This document shows positions 1-6,896 of a stretch of DNA of 33,459 bases, piece by piece (positions within the stretch are counted from its first letter, which is position 1; every line of letters starts with the position of its first letter). Source of the DNA: Muribaculaceae bacterium (lineage in GTDB: Bacteria; Bacteroidota; Bacteroidia; Bacteroidales; Muribaculaceae); contig VSPM01000029.1 in the NCBI GenBank assembly GCA_009775365.1, positions 1 through 33,459 on the forward strand, given 5' to 3'. The notes below the pieces were generated by a model. That model was not told where the DNA came from and did no database searches. It saw nothing but the letters and a program-made list of their open reading frames with translations. The position numbers and the translations under genes are program-made.

Positions 1-185
1 CCCCCTTTCTCCGGGCCTTCACGCTCTCCGGAGGCGATTTCGATGAGAGTGGTCACCACCTCCGGAGCCGGGTCGGCCGGAATCTCCTCTATGTCGCGCG
101 AATATTTTCGTAGCAAATCTTTCATCCACGCCAGCAGCCCTCTTGAGCCGGCCCTCTCCTCTCGATTTTTCTCGTCTTGATTCAT
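1..185 (-). CDS. Partial hypothetical protein (3' end outside window)
   Basis: An open frame runs from an ATG at 183-185 to the window edge, giving 61 codons of the N-terminus. It is highly charged (Asp/Glu/Lys/Arg-rich) with a short amphipathic stretch near residues 16-28 and no signal peptide. I do not recognise the family. It is transcribed divergently from the terminase module, and a TAnnTTTG match (220-227, minus strand) lies about 35 bases upstream, which supports it being a real gene. The position suggests it could belong to the same phage-derived locus, but that is inference. The C-terminus is unknown. Confidence 0.55.
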   Translation of the reverse strand, partial: MNQDEKNREERAGSRGLLAWMKDLLRKYSRDIEEIPADPAPEVVTTLIEIASGEREGPEKG

Positions 186-219
186 AACTGTTTAATTAAT
201 TATCTCGATTTTTACAGTG

Positions 220-227
220 CAAAATTA
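220..227 (-). promoter_or_regulatory. Candidate -7 box for the left-edge gene
   Basis: The minus strand reads TAATTTTG, matching the Bacteroidetes -7 consensus TAnnTTTG, about 35 bases before the start codon. No convincing -33 TTTG was seen, so the call rests on the -7 box and its position. Confidence 0.4.
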
Positions 228-248
228 TAACTATTTATAGCATTGCTA

Positions 249-279
249 TTGTTATTCTAACCTTTTTATATTAACTTTG
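249..279 (+). promoter_or_regulatory. Promoter of the terminase pair
   Basis: TTG at 249-251 and TAACTTTG at 272-279 are separated by 20 bases, the spacing of the Bacteroidetes sigma-ABfr promoter. Transcription would start near 286 and give a leader of about 27 bases before the ATG at 313. It is back to back with the candidate promoter of the left-edge gene. Confidence 0.6.
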
Positions 280-312
280 CCTCGAAAACATAAACTATAA
301 ACTTCAACGACT

Positions 313-732
313 ATGCGCAAACCCAATTCTGTTGCTGAGTTCAGCGACCAGCGAAACCAGTTTCTGCTCAAAAATTTCAGAGAGGCAATAGCAGTGCAAT
401 CAAAGATAGACCTTAGCAATGCTTTCAAGACATCCACACGCATTCCGGCCCCGCGCTTCTGGGTGAGCGAGCAGCGCGCCGCAGGCGTGGTAGGGAAAAT
501 GCTGGCCGGCCACGACCCGACGGCCGACATGTATGAAGAGAAGAGGGAGATGTATCGCGAGATATTCCGCCGATTCATGAAGCTCCGCGAGGAGCGGCCC
601 GAGGAGAGCATATATCAGCTCGTGTTTGAAGTGGTCAACAACCCGGCCCCGCGCTCTTACATTTCTGAAGAGCGCGCGCGAAAACTGATCTACGCCGAAA
701 GGCGCACCATAAAGGAAAGGAGGCCGAGATGA
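313..732 (+). CDS. Small-terminase-like phage protein with duplicated PAPR-x-SERA motif
   Basis: A basic, mostly helical 139-residue cytoplasmic protein. It contains the same motif twice: PAPRFWVSEQRA near residues 45-56 and PAPRSYISEERA near residues 112-123, each followed by a hydrophobic helix, so it looks like a tandem duplication of a small helical DNA-binding unit. I associate this motif pair with small proteins next to large terminases in Bacteroidales prophages, so TerS (packaging-site recognition) is the likely role. Its stop overlaps the start of the large terminase (ATGA at 729-732), indicating translational coupling. Size fits a TerS. No helix-turn-helix could be confirmed by eye, so DNA binding is inferred from context. 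Confidence 0.6.
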   Translation: MRKPNSVAEFSDQRNQFLLKNFREAIAVQSKIDLSNAFKTSTRIPAPRFWVSEQRAAGVVGKMLAGHDPTADMYEEKREMYREIFRRFMKLREERPEESIYQLVFEVVNNPAPRSYISEERARKLIYAERRTIKERRPR

Positions 733-2816
733 CGCCATGCCCACAGGTAATTGAGTCTGTGCTGAAAGAGAATGAGAAAAGACTGAACGCAATCAACGCC
801 CCCTACGACCCGGTCAGGGGGAACCCGCGCGACCCCAACCGGTTCCGGTTCAAGGTGGATGGAATCGACGAGCTCTGGCTTCCCGTGCAGATGAAGGGGG
901 AGCCGCTTGTGGCCGACCTTTTGAGATTCGGGTCGCTGGCGAAATACCTTTATAAGATGAAGTCTGCCACAAGCGACGAGGCTTGCGCCGCCACGCTCCG
1001 CGAGCTTTCGAGGCTGCGCTGCCGTCATGACTTCCCTTTCTGGGCCGCCTCTTACGCATATATAAAAAGGAAGGGTGGCGGCGACGACGTGCTGCTCGTG
1101 CTGAACCGCCCGCAGCGAAAGCTCGTCAACGCTCTCGAAGCCATGCGGAGGGAAGGGCGCCCTATACGCCTCATTCTCCTCAAAGCCCGCCAATGGGGCG
1201 GGAGCACCTGTGTGCAGCTCTACATGTCATGGCTGCAGCTTGTGCATGAAAAGGGGCTTAACTCTCTGATAATAGCCCATCAGGGAGCGGCCACCGATGA
1301 GATAAAGGACATGTTCGACAGGACGCTTCGCCTATACCCCTCATTTCTGCTCCATGAGCCGGGCGAAAAGGAGCCGGAAGGGAAAAAGCGCGTGGAGCGC
1401 GTTGGTGGCGCAGGCGCGGCATTCCGGGTGATTGCACGCAACTGCAAGGTGAAGGTGGGCACCGCAGAGCGCCCCGACTCCTGCCGGGGCGGCGACTACA
1501 ACCTTGTGCACTGCTCGGAGGTGGGGCTATGGAAGGCCACCGCACAAAAAAGCCCGGAGCAGATTCTCCGGGCGGCCTGTTCGGGCGTGCTCCTGAAACC
1601 CATGACCATGATTCTCTTCGAGTCAACGGCCAACGGCACAGGAAATTTCTTCCATAGGGAATATGAGGCGGCGCGACGCGGTGAAAGCCAGTTCCGTCCC
1701 CTGTTTGTGGCATGGTATGAGATTGAGCAGTATTCCCTCCCGTTCGCTCCCGGCGAAAGGGAAAACTTCGCCGCGCAGCTTGTGGAGGGGCGCGAGGCCA
1801 TGCACGCCGTTTCCGACCGCAGGCAGCCGGGCCGCTACCTCTGGTGGCTCTGGGAGAGGGGAGCCACGCTGGAGGCGATCCACTGGTATGTGAGCGAACG
1901 CTCCAAATATTCCGACCACGGGCTTATGGCCGCCGAATACCCCTCCGACGATGTGGAGGCGTTTGTGCATTCCGGCGCGAGGGTGTTCGACAAATACAAG
2001 GTGGAAGACCTGCGGCGCGAATGCCGCGCCCCGCTCATGAGGGGAGAGATCGACGGCGACGCCCCCTCAGGGCCGAAGTCGCTGCGCAATGTGAGATTCA
2101 ACCCCGACGCCAACGGGGCGCTCGCCATGTGGCGAGACAGGGAGATCGACCCGGTGGTGAGAGTCACCGACCGCTATCTTGTGGTGGTCGACATCGGCGG
2201 CCGGTCCCTTAAAGCAGACTGGACGGTGATTGCCGTGTTCGACCGCCGCCCGATGTCCGACGGCGGGAAACCGGAGATTGTGGCCCAATGGCGCGGCCAC
2301 ACCGATTTCGACCTCCTGGCCTGGAACGCCGCCAGGATTGCGGCATATTATTGCAACGCCCTGCTTGTGGTGGAGAGCAACACCCTCGAGACTGCCGACC
2401 GCGACCGCTCTGTCGACGGCGACCAGTCGGCGTTCCTCCTCAACCAGATTCGCGACGCCTATCCCAACCTTTATGCCCGCCGCGGCCCGGAGGAGGCTGT
2501 GTGGCAGGGAGCCCCGGCAAGATACGGCTTCCACACCAACGTGGCCACAAAGCCTATGGTGATATCCACACTCGTCCAGGCCATACGCGAAGGGCTTTAT
2601 GTGGAGCGCGACGAGCTCTGCCTCTCTGAATATCTTGCCTATGAGCAGCGCCCCAACGGCAGCTACGGGGCCCTCCCCGGCCATCACGACGACCTCCTTA
2701 TGACCCGCGCCATCGGCCTCCACATCTGCTTCCGCGAGATGCCGCCCCCGCGCCTTATAACCCGCAGCGACTCCGGGCCAAACCGCCCGAGGCCGGCATC
2801 GGCCGCAGTTATCTGA
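729..2816 (+). CDS. Phage terminase large subunit (ATPase plus RNase H-like nuclease)
   Basis: A 695-residue DNA-packaging motor of the kind that docks on a portal, pumps DNA into a procapsid and cuts it. The ATPase domain has a deviant Walker A (KARQWGGST, residues 152-160), a Walker B-like strand ending HCSE (residues 261-264) and the coupling motif ESTANG (residues 298-303). The nuclease domain keeps acidic residues in the expected order: Asp in VVVDIGG (about 488), Glu in LLVVESN (about 549) and the Asp pair in GHHDD (654-655). The length is typical and I see no frameshift, so the protein looks functional. It is translationally coupled to the small-terminase-like gene and converges with the portal gene 41 bases away. 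No capsid, protease or tail-tube genes follow, which is odd for a phage. Confidence 0.85.
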   Translation: MTPCPQVIESVLKENEKRLNAINAPYDPVRGNPRDPNRFRFKVDGIDELWLPVQMKGEPLVADLLRFGSLAKYLYKMKSATSDEACAATLRELSRLRCRHDFPFWAASYAYIKRKGGGDDVLLVLNRPQRKLVNALEAMRREGRPIRLILLKARQWGGSTCVQLYMSWLQLVHEKGLNSLIIAHQGAATDEIKDMFDRTLRLYPSFLLHEPGEKEPEGKKRVERVGGAGAAFRVIARNCKVKVGTAERPDSCRGGDYNLVHCSEVGLWKATAQKSPEQILRAACSGVLLKPMTMILFESTANGTGNFFHREYEAARRGESQFRPLFVAWYEIEQYSLPFAPGERENFAAQLVEGREAMHAVSDRRQPGRYLWWLWERGATLEAIHWYVSERSKYSDHGLMAAEYPSDDVEAFVHSGARVFDKYKVEDLRRECRAPLMRGEIDGDAPSGPKSLRNVRFNPDANGALAMWRDREIDPVVRVTDRYLVVVDIGGRSLKADWTVIAVFDRRPMSDGGKPEIVAQWRGHTDFDLLAWNAARIAAYYCNALLVVESNTLETADRDRSVDGDQSAFLLNQIRDAYPNLYARRGPEEAVWQGAPARYGFHTNVATKPMVISTLVQAIREGLYVERDELCLSEYLAYEQRPNGSYGALPGHHDDLLMTRAIGLHICFREMPPPRLITRSDSGPNRPRPASAAVI

Positions 2817-2857
2817 CCGGCCGCCTCTCCCCACGCCCGCTGCCGCGCCGCAGAGAT

Positions 2858-4231
2858 TCACAGCGAAAACTCTTTGGCGCGGCAGCTGTCTATGAAGGAG
2901 GCGAATGTGTCGAGAATGTCGCTCAGCGATGTCAGCGCATTCTGTGTCTGCTGGTTATAGAGAGTGCCGCTCACGGAGTTGTTTGCAAGGTTCCCTTGCA
3001 GCGCCCCGTTCACTCCGCTCACATCCTCAAGCATCTTCAGCTGAATGTCAAGAAGCTCGGTGATTCCGATATTCGCGGCGTTGCCGCTCACCTGCCGGGG
3101 GTCGGGCACGCCGGCCTTCGGCTTATACACGATCACTCCGTTAAAACGGCTCCACTGGTCGGCCACCTCCCGGAGGTTTTCAGGCTCCACCGAACCCTCG
3201 GGCAACAGCAGCACACCCTTTGCCGACGCCCTCATCACCCAGTCATAGAGCGTGATAAGCCTGTTGGCATATCGCTGCTGGTCAATCATATCGTTCACAA
3301 ACGAATGAATCTCGCCGTCGAAAAAGGGGTAAGCCTTCATCACATAAGGGTGGCTCCCGTGGCGATAGGGGGAATCCCCCTGCCGGAGAATCTTCCCCTC
3401 GGCGTCGATAAAATAATATCGCCACACGTCTGCCGTGAACCATCGCGACCTGCAGCCCGCCCCCCGGCGCGACCCCTGCCACTCGTCCTCCTCCACCACG
3501 GCCACACTGCCGCCCACAGGGTCGTGTACAAGCCTCCGGGGGCGGCGCTCCCTGCGCCACACCTCCATCACCCTCTGCCTCATACCCCTGTCGCGCCCGA
3601 ACCGCGCCTTCATCGCGGCATAATCCTGCGGCGTGGCCACAAAAGCGTCGCACCATCCCCCCTCGTCAACCTCGTGAATCTGCCCCACAATGTTCATGTC
3701 CCAGCCGCGCACGTCGCGCATCGCCCCGTCGAAAAAGAAACTGTCGGGCGACACAAAGTCTGTCCACACCCCTTGCTCGCCGTCGCGGAAGCCGCGCCAT
3801 TTCTTATGTACGGCAAGCCCCGAAATCAGAAACTCCTCCATTGTGCGCGAATAGAGCTCATAAAGCCCGTTGCGGGCGGCGCGCTCCCGCTCTTCCCCCT
3901 CCCACTTCTCCATCTTCTCCGCGAGCTGGCGGCGGAACACACCCAACACATTCCTCACAATCCTGCGTATCAGATTATTTTTCAGCGGTATGTTACCCTC
4001 CGACACTATATATTCATACTCCGTCATGCGGCGCCCGTCCACCTCTATCACGTCGTTCCACTGCCTCCCGAACGTGTAGTCCTTGTTGCGCCTCCTCTCC
4101 CGCCTGAACTCCGACCCGCCGTGCCAGCAGGCAAGCGCCTCCTGCATCACGCTCCATCCGTCACACCCGCCTCGGCCGCATTCGCGCCTCGCGCCGCCAA
4201 ACTCTCTCCTGATTGCTGCATAATCTTTCAT
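2858..4231 (-). CDS. Phage portal protein, possibly C-terminally shortened
   Basis: A 457-residue protein resembling portal proteins of Bacteroidales prophages: an N-terminal part with NKDYTFGRQW, then GNIPLKNNLIRRIVRN, a central Trp/Asp-rich part, and a C-terminal helix with DVSGVNGALQG and Gln/Asn-rich residues typical of the portal stem and wing. Portals form the dodecameric DNA gate at a capsid vertex. The frame stays open up to a TTG at 4324, but a TAnnTTTG box lies inside that extension (4258-4265), so I chose the ATG at 4231 (MKDYAAIRR). The end shortly after the stem helices is earlier than I expect for a portal, so truncation is possible. Being convergent with its terminase is unusual, since phage packaging genes are normally co-directional. 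Confidence 0.75.
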   Translation of the reverse strand: MKDYAAIRREFGGARRECGRGGCDGWSVMQEALACWHGGSEFRRERRRNKDYTFGRQWNDVIEVDGRRMTEYEYIVSEGNIPLKNNLIRRIVRNVLGVFRRQLAEKMEKWEGEERERAARNGLYELYSRTMEEFLISGLAVHKKWRGFRDGEQGVWTDFVSPDSFFFDGAMRDVRGWDMNIVGQIHEVDEGGWCDAFVATPQDYAAMKARFGRDRGMRQRVMEVWRRERRPRRLVHDPVGGSVAVVEEDEWQGSRRGAGCRSRWFTADVWRYYFIDAEGKILRQGDSPYRHGSHPYVMKAYPFFDGEIHSFVNDMIDQQRYANRLITLYDWVMRASAKGVLLLPEGSVEPENLREVADQWSRFNGVIVYKPKAGVPDPRQVSGNAANIGITELLDIQLKMLEDVSGVNGALQGNLANNSVSGTLYNQQTQNALTSLSDILDTFASFIDSCRAKEFSL

Positions 4232-4257
4232 ATCTTCAGTCTTTGATAATAGACCCG

Positions 4258-4265
4258 CAAAACTA
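4258..4265 (-). promoter_or_regulatory. -7 box of the portal gene; decides its start codon
   Basis: The minus strand reads TAGTTTTG, a match to TAnnTTTG, 27 bases upstream of the ATG at 4231. A start site just downstream of this box would exclude the longer open frame reaching 4324. No clear -33 element was seen. Confidence 0.5.
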
Positions 4266-4368
4266 ATGCCACCGCATCCAGGCATCTGCATATTCTGCCC
4301 ATTATTGCTTGTATCCGTAAACAAAAATCATCCAATTAACTTATTTTAACAATATTTAACACCTATAA

Positions 4369-4400
4369 TTTGAAGCATAATAAGATAAGTATTAATTTTG
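4369..4400 (+). promoter_or_regulatory. Promoter of the pilus operon
   Basis: TTTG at 4369-4372, exactly 20 bases, then TAATTTTG at 4393-4400: a full match to the Bacteroidetes housekeeping promoter and one of the best in the window. Transcription would start near 4407, leaving a leader of about 380 bases before the first gene. I see no flanking inverted repeats that would make it an invertible (phase-variable) promoter, and there is no recombinase gene nearby. Confidence 0.75.
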
Positions 4401-4783
4401 CGCCACATTTAAAGGTACTATTACCAGGGTGTTTCCCTGGTGCTTACTACTTATTATTGTCGGCAAATATCGCCGCTTACGGCTCACAACCTTTAACCTG
4501 CCATTCTCGTGGCCTTTTTGATGTATGTTTCATTCATTACGACAATTTGACACAAACACTTGTCGAAGGAGTAGTCTCAGAATTACCCCCCCGAAATCTT
4601 ATATTCTGATTTTCAACAAGTTAACATTCTCAAATCATCATATACCCGACATCACTGATGTTGCCGGGCTATGATTCATGTCCATATATCCGGCATCAGG
4701 CGAGGCTGCGCCCGGCTTCATGCCCCTGCAAGGCATGGCCATGACCGTCCGCCGGGAGCCGGAATCTTCCGAACCATCTTATT
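4401..4783 (+). promoter_or_regulatory. Long structured 5' leader of the pilus operon
   Basis: About 380 bases between the promoter and the first start codon without a credible gene. It holds a perfect 7-bp hairpin (4423-4441, loop TGTTT) and a GC hairpin (4472-4483, loop CTTA) whose left arm can alternatively pair with CGGC at 4461-4464, so the two folds exclude each other. A third hairpin with a 5-bp upper stem lies at 4645-4668, and a G/C-rich palindromic stretch follows to the gene. No long U-tract follows these hairpins. A regulatory leader or an inserted REP-like element are both possible. Confidence 0.45.
4423..4483 (+). repeat. Candidate REP-like double-hairpin element
   Basis: Hairpin ACCAGGG-TGTTT-CCCTGGT, then GCTTAC, an AT-rich spacer, and hairpin GCCG-CTTA-CGGC followed by TC. 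This layout (first hairpin with a GTGTTT loop, GCTNAC, AT spacer, short GCC/GGC hairpin) resembles dispersed palindromic repeats I associate with Bacteroidetes genomes, possibly mobilised by RAYT transposases such as the one at 31.3 kb. No second clear copy was found in the window, so repeat status is inference. Confidence 0.4.
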
Positions 4784-5368
4784 ATGAAACTTAAACTACT
4801 TATCATCGCGCTTCTGGCGCTCGCTGCCCACACCCCGGGCATGGCTCAGAAAGCAGCCCTGAAAACCAACCTCCTCAGCGACGGCTTCCTCAACCCCAAC
4901 GCCGCTGTCGAAATCGGGCTCGCCCCGAAATGGACTCTCGACCTGTCCGGGCAATTCAATCTCTGGAAACTCTCGCACGACCGACAGTGGCGGCACTGGG
5001 CGGTGCAGCCGGAGGCCAGATACTGGTTCTGCGACCGTTTCTCAGGACACTTCATAGGTGCGCACGTGCTCGGAGGGCAATACAACATCGGCGGGTTCGA
5101 CCTCGGGTTCTCCATGCTCGGCACCGACTTCTCAAAACTTAAAGACACACGCTATCAGGGTTGGTTCGTGGGCGCCGGAGTGGCCTACGGCTACGACTGG
5201 GACCTCTCGGAGCACTGGAACCTGGAGGCGGAAATCGGTCTCGGATGGACCTACACGCGCTTCGACCGGTTCCGCTGCACCGGATGCGGAAAGAAAATCG
5301 AGGAGAACAAGCCCCACAACTATTTCGGGCCTACAAAAATAGCCATAAACTTAGTCTACATCTTCTGA
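4784..5368 (+). CDS. DUF3575 family outer-membrane/periplasmic protein
   Basis: A 194-residue protein with a Sec signal peptide (residues 1-21, ending GMAQ). The mature part begins AALKTNLLSDGFLNPN, the characteristic opening of DUF3575 proteins, and alternates aromatic and small residues as in a small outer-membrane beta-barrel (PEARYWF, GAHVLGGQYN, GVAYGYDW), ending in a strand that closes with IF. It has two Cys in a CTGC pair near residue 165. In Bacteroides-type pilus loci, DUF3575 and DUF3868 genes commonly open the operon. A role in pilus biogenesis or regulation is inferred from that context; the biochemical function is unknown. The ATG at 4784 is the only start that gives the signal peptide. 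Confidence 0.8.
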   Translation: MKLKLLIIALLALAAHTPGMAQKAALKTNLLSDGFLNPNAAVEIGLAPKWTLDLSGQFNLWKLSHDRQWRHWAVQPEARYWFCDRFSGHFIGAHVLGGQYNIGGFDLGFSMLGTDFSKLKDTRYQGWFVGAGVAYGYDWDLSEHWNLEAEIGLGWTYTRFDRFRCTGCGKKIEENKPHNYFGPTKIAINLVYIF

Positions 5369-5395
5369 CCACACCTCATAACGTTTCCGACTGAT

Positions 5396-6844
5396 ATGAA
5401 AAAACTTGGACTCCTGACTGCGGCATTGATCGCCGCCGCGCCTCTCACCTCTGCAAAGGGGATCGCCCCTGTGGGTGTGGACAGCATTTCGTTCGACCGC
5501 CACGGCGAATACATGATGCTCGACATGAATCTCGACCTCACGCCCACCGACGTGCAAAGCCGACGGGCACAGGTGCTGACGCCTCTTATCGTCTCCGAAA
5601 ACGGCGACACGCTCTCACTTCCCTCTGTGGGCGTCTATGGCCGGCAAAGATACATAAACTATCTCCGCAACGACCGCGCGGGGCTTTCGCGCGAAAGCGA
5701 GACGGCCTTCAAGGCATCTGAGAGGCCGGCTGATTTCAGCTATGAGGCCGCAGTGCCTTTCCAGCCCTGGATGAACGGCTCGCAGCTGCTCATGCGCCGG
5801 CGACTCTTCGGATGCGCCAACTGCCTCATAGAGGAGAGAATAGACCCTGTGACCACATATTTTCAGGTAAACCCCGCAATTCCGGAGATAATATATTTCG
5901 ACGCCAAGGACGAGGGTCCCGTGGTGGAAAGCCTCGAAGGGGCGGCATACATCGACTTCATCGTCGACAAGACCAACATCGAGCCGAACTACCGACGCAA
6001 CCCGCAGGAGCTGTTCAAGATACAGTCTACCATCGACACCGTGCTCAACGACAAGGATGTGCGCATCACAGGGGTATGGCTCAAAGGCTTCGCATCGCCT
6101 GAAAGCCCCTATTCCCACAACACTGACCTCGCCATCGGCCGAACCAAAGCCCTGAAGGAGCACATCAGGCAGCTCTACAACTTCGACCCCGACATCATAG
6201 CCACAGACTATGAGCCGGAAGACTGGGCCGGGCTGCGCCGTTTCGTCGTGGCTTCCAACATCGACCACAAGAGCGAGATTCTCGAGCTGATCGACTCCGA
6301 CATGGCCCCCGACCCAAAGGAGGCGCTTATCAAGAAGAGATTCCCTAAGGAATACAAATTCATGCTCGACAATTTCTATCCGGCCCTGCGCCACACCGAA
6401 TACCGCATCACCTATGAGGTGAAGCGTTTCGATGACCTCGAAAAGATACGGCAGGTGATGCGCACTCGCCCCAACAGACTGACTCTCCGCGACTTCTTCC
6501 TCCTCGGCAACGCCTGCGCCCCCGGAAGCGACGAGTTTAACGAGGTCTACGAGACAGCCGTGCGAATGTACCCCGACAACCCTGTGGCCAACATCAACGC
6601 CGCCAACGCCGCACTTCAGCGCAAGGATTATGTGACGGCAGAGAAATATCTCTCCCGCGCGGGCGACTCCCCGGAGGCGGTCTACGCCAGAGGCTCCCTC
6701 GCATTCTCGCAAGGCCAGTACGACAAATCTGAGAGCCTGATGAGGCAGCTCCCCGACATGAAGGCCGCACGCGACGTGCTCGACGAAATAGCCCGCATAC
6801 GCGCCCACAGCCAAGAGAAGGTCTCCCGAATATCTCTCGACTGA
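5396..6844 (+). CDS. DUF3868 protein with OmpA-like and TPR regions
   Basis: A 482-residue secreted protein (signal peptide residues 1-20). The N-terminal part (about 25-110) has the features of DUF3868: repeated beta-strands and a GRQRYINYLRND-like segment. The middle (about 195-290) looks like an OmpA C-terminal fold, with ASPES, then IGRTKALKEHI and RRFVVAS, which suggests peptidoglycan-associated folding. The C-terminal 90 residues hold TPR-like helices (NINAANAALQRKDY, ARGSLAFSQGQYDKS). It lies 27 bases after the DUF3575 gene and 52 bases before the pilin. A periplasmic scaffold for pilus assembly is plausible but unproven. Confidence 0.75.
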   Translation: MKKLGLLTAALIAAAPLTSAKGIAPVGVDSISFDRHGEYMMLDMNLDLTPTDVQSRRAQVLTPLIVSENGDTLSLPSVGVYGRQRYINYLRNDRAGLSRESETAFKASERPADFSYEAAVPFQPWMNGSQLLMRRRLFGCANCLIEERIDPVTTYFQVNPAIPEIIYFDAKDEGPVVESLEGAAYIDFIVDKTNIEPNYRRNPQELFKIQSTIDTVLNDKDVRITGVWLKGFASPESPYSHNTDLAIGRTKALKEHIRQLYNFDPDIIATDYEPEDWAGLRRFVVASNIDHKSEILELIDSDMAPDPKEALIKKRFPKEYKFMLDNFYPALRHTEYRITYEVKRFDDLEKIRQVMRTRPNRLTLRDFFLLGNACAPGSDEFNEVYETAVRMYPDNPVANINAANAALQRKDYVTAEKYLSRAGDSPEAVYARGSLAFSQGQYDKSESLMRQLPDMKAARDVLDEIARIRAHSQEKVSRISLD

Positions 6845-6896
6845 CATAATCTCCTCAAAAGAAAACAAAATACAACTCAAACAAATACAAATAACA

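Noticed and set aside
2996..4246. Long plus-strand open frame (416 codons) opposite the portal gene
   Set aside because: It is the antisense of the portal gene, rich in His/Pro/Leu as expected for complementary GC-rich codons, with no promoter or recognisable domain.
4330..4420. Invertible (phase-variable) promoter for the pilus operon
   Set aside because: Bacteroidales surface loci often have these, but I found no inverted repeats on both sides of the promoter and no recombinase gene in the window.
4370..4609. 79-codon open frame in the pilus leader
   Set aside because: Its start codon lies between the -33 and -7 elements of the operon promoter, so it would not be on the transcript; no RBS and no known similarity.
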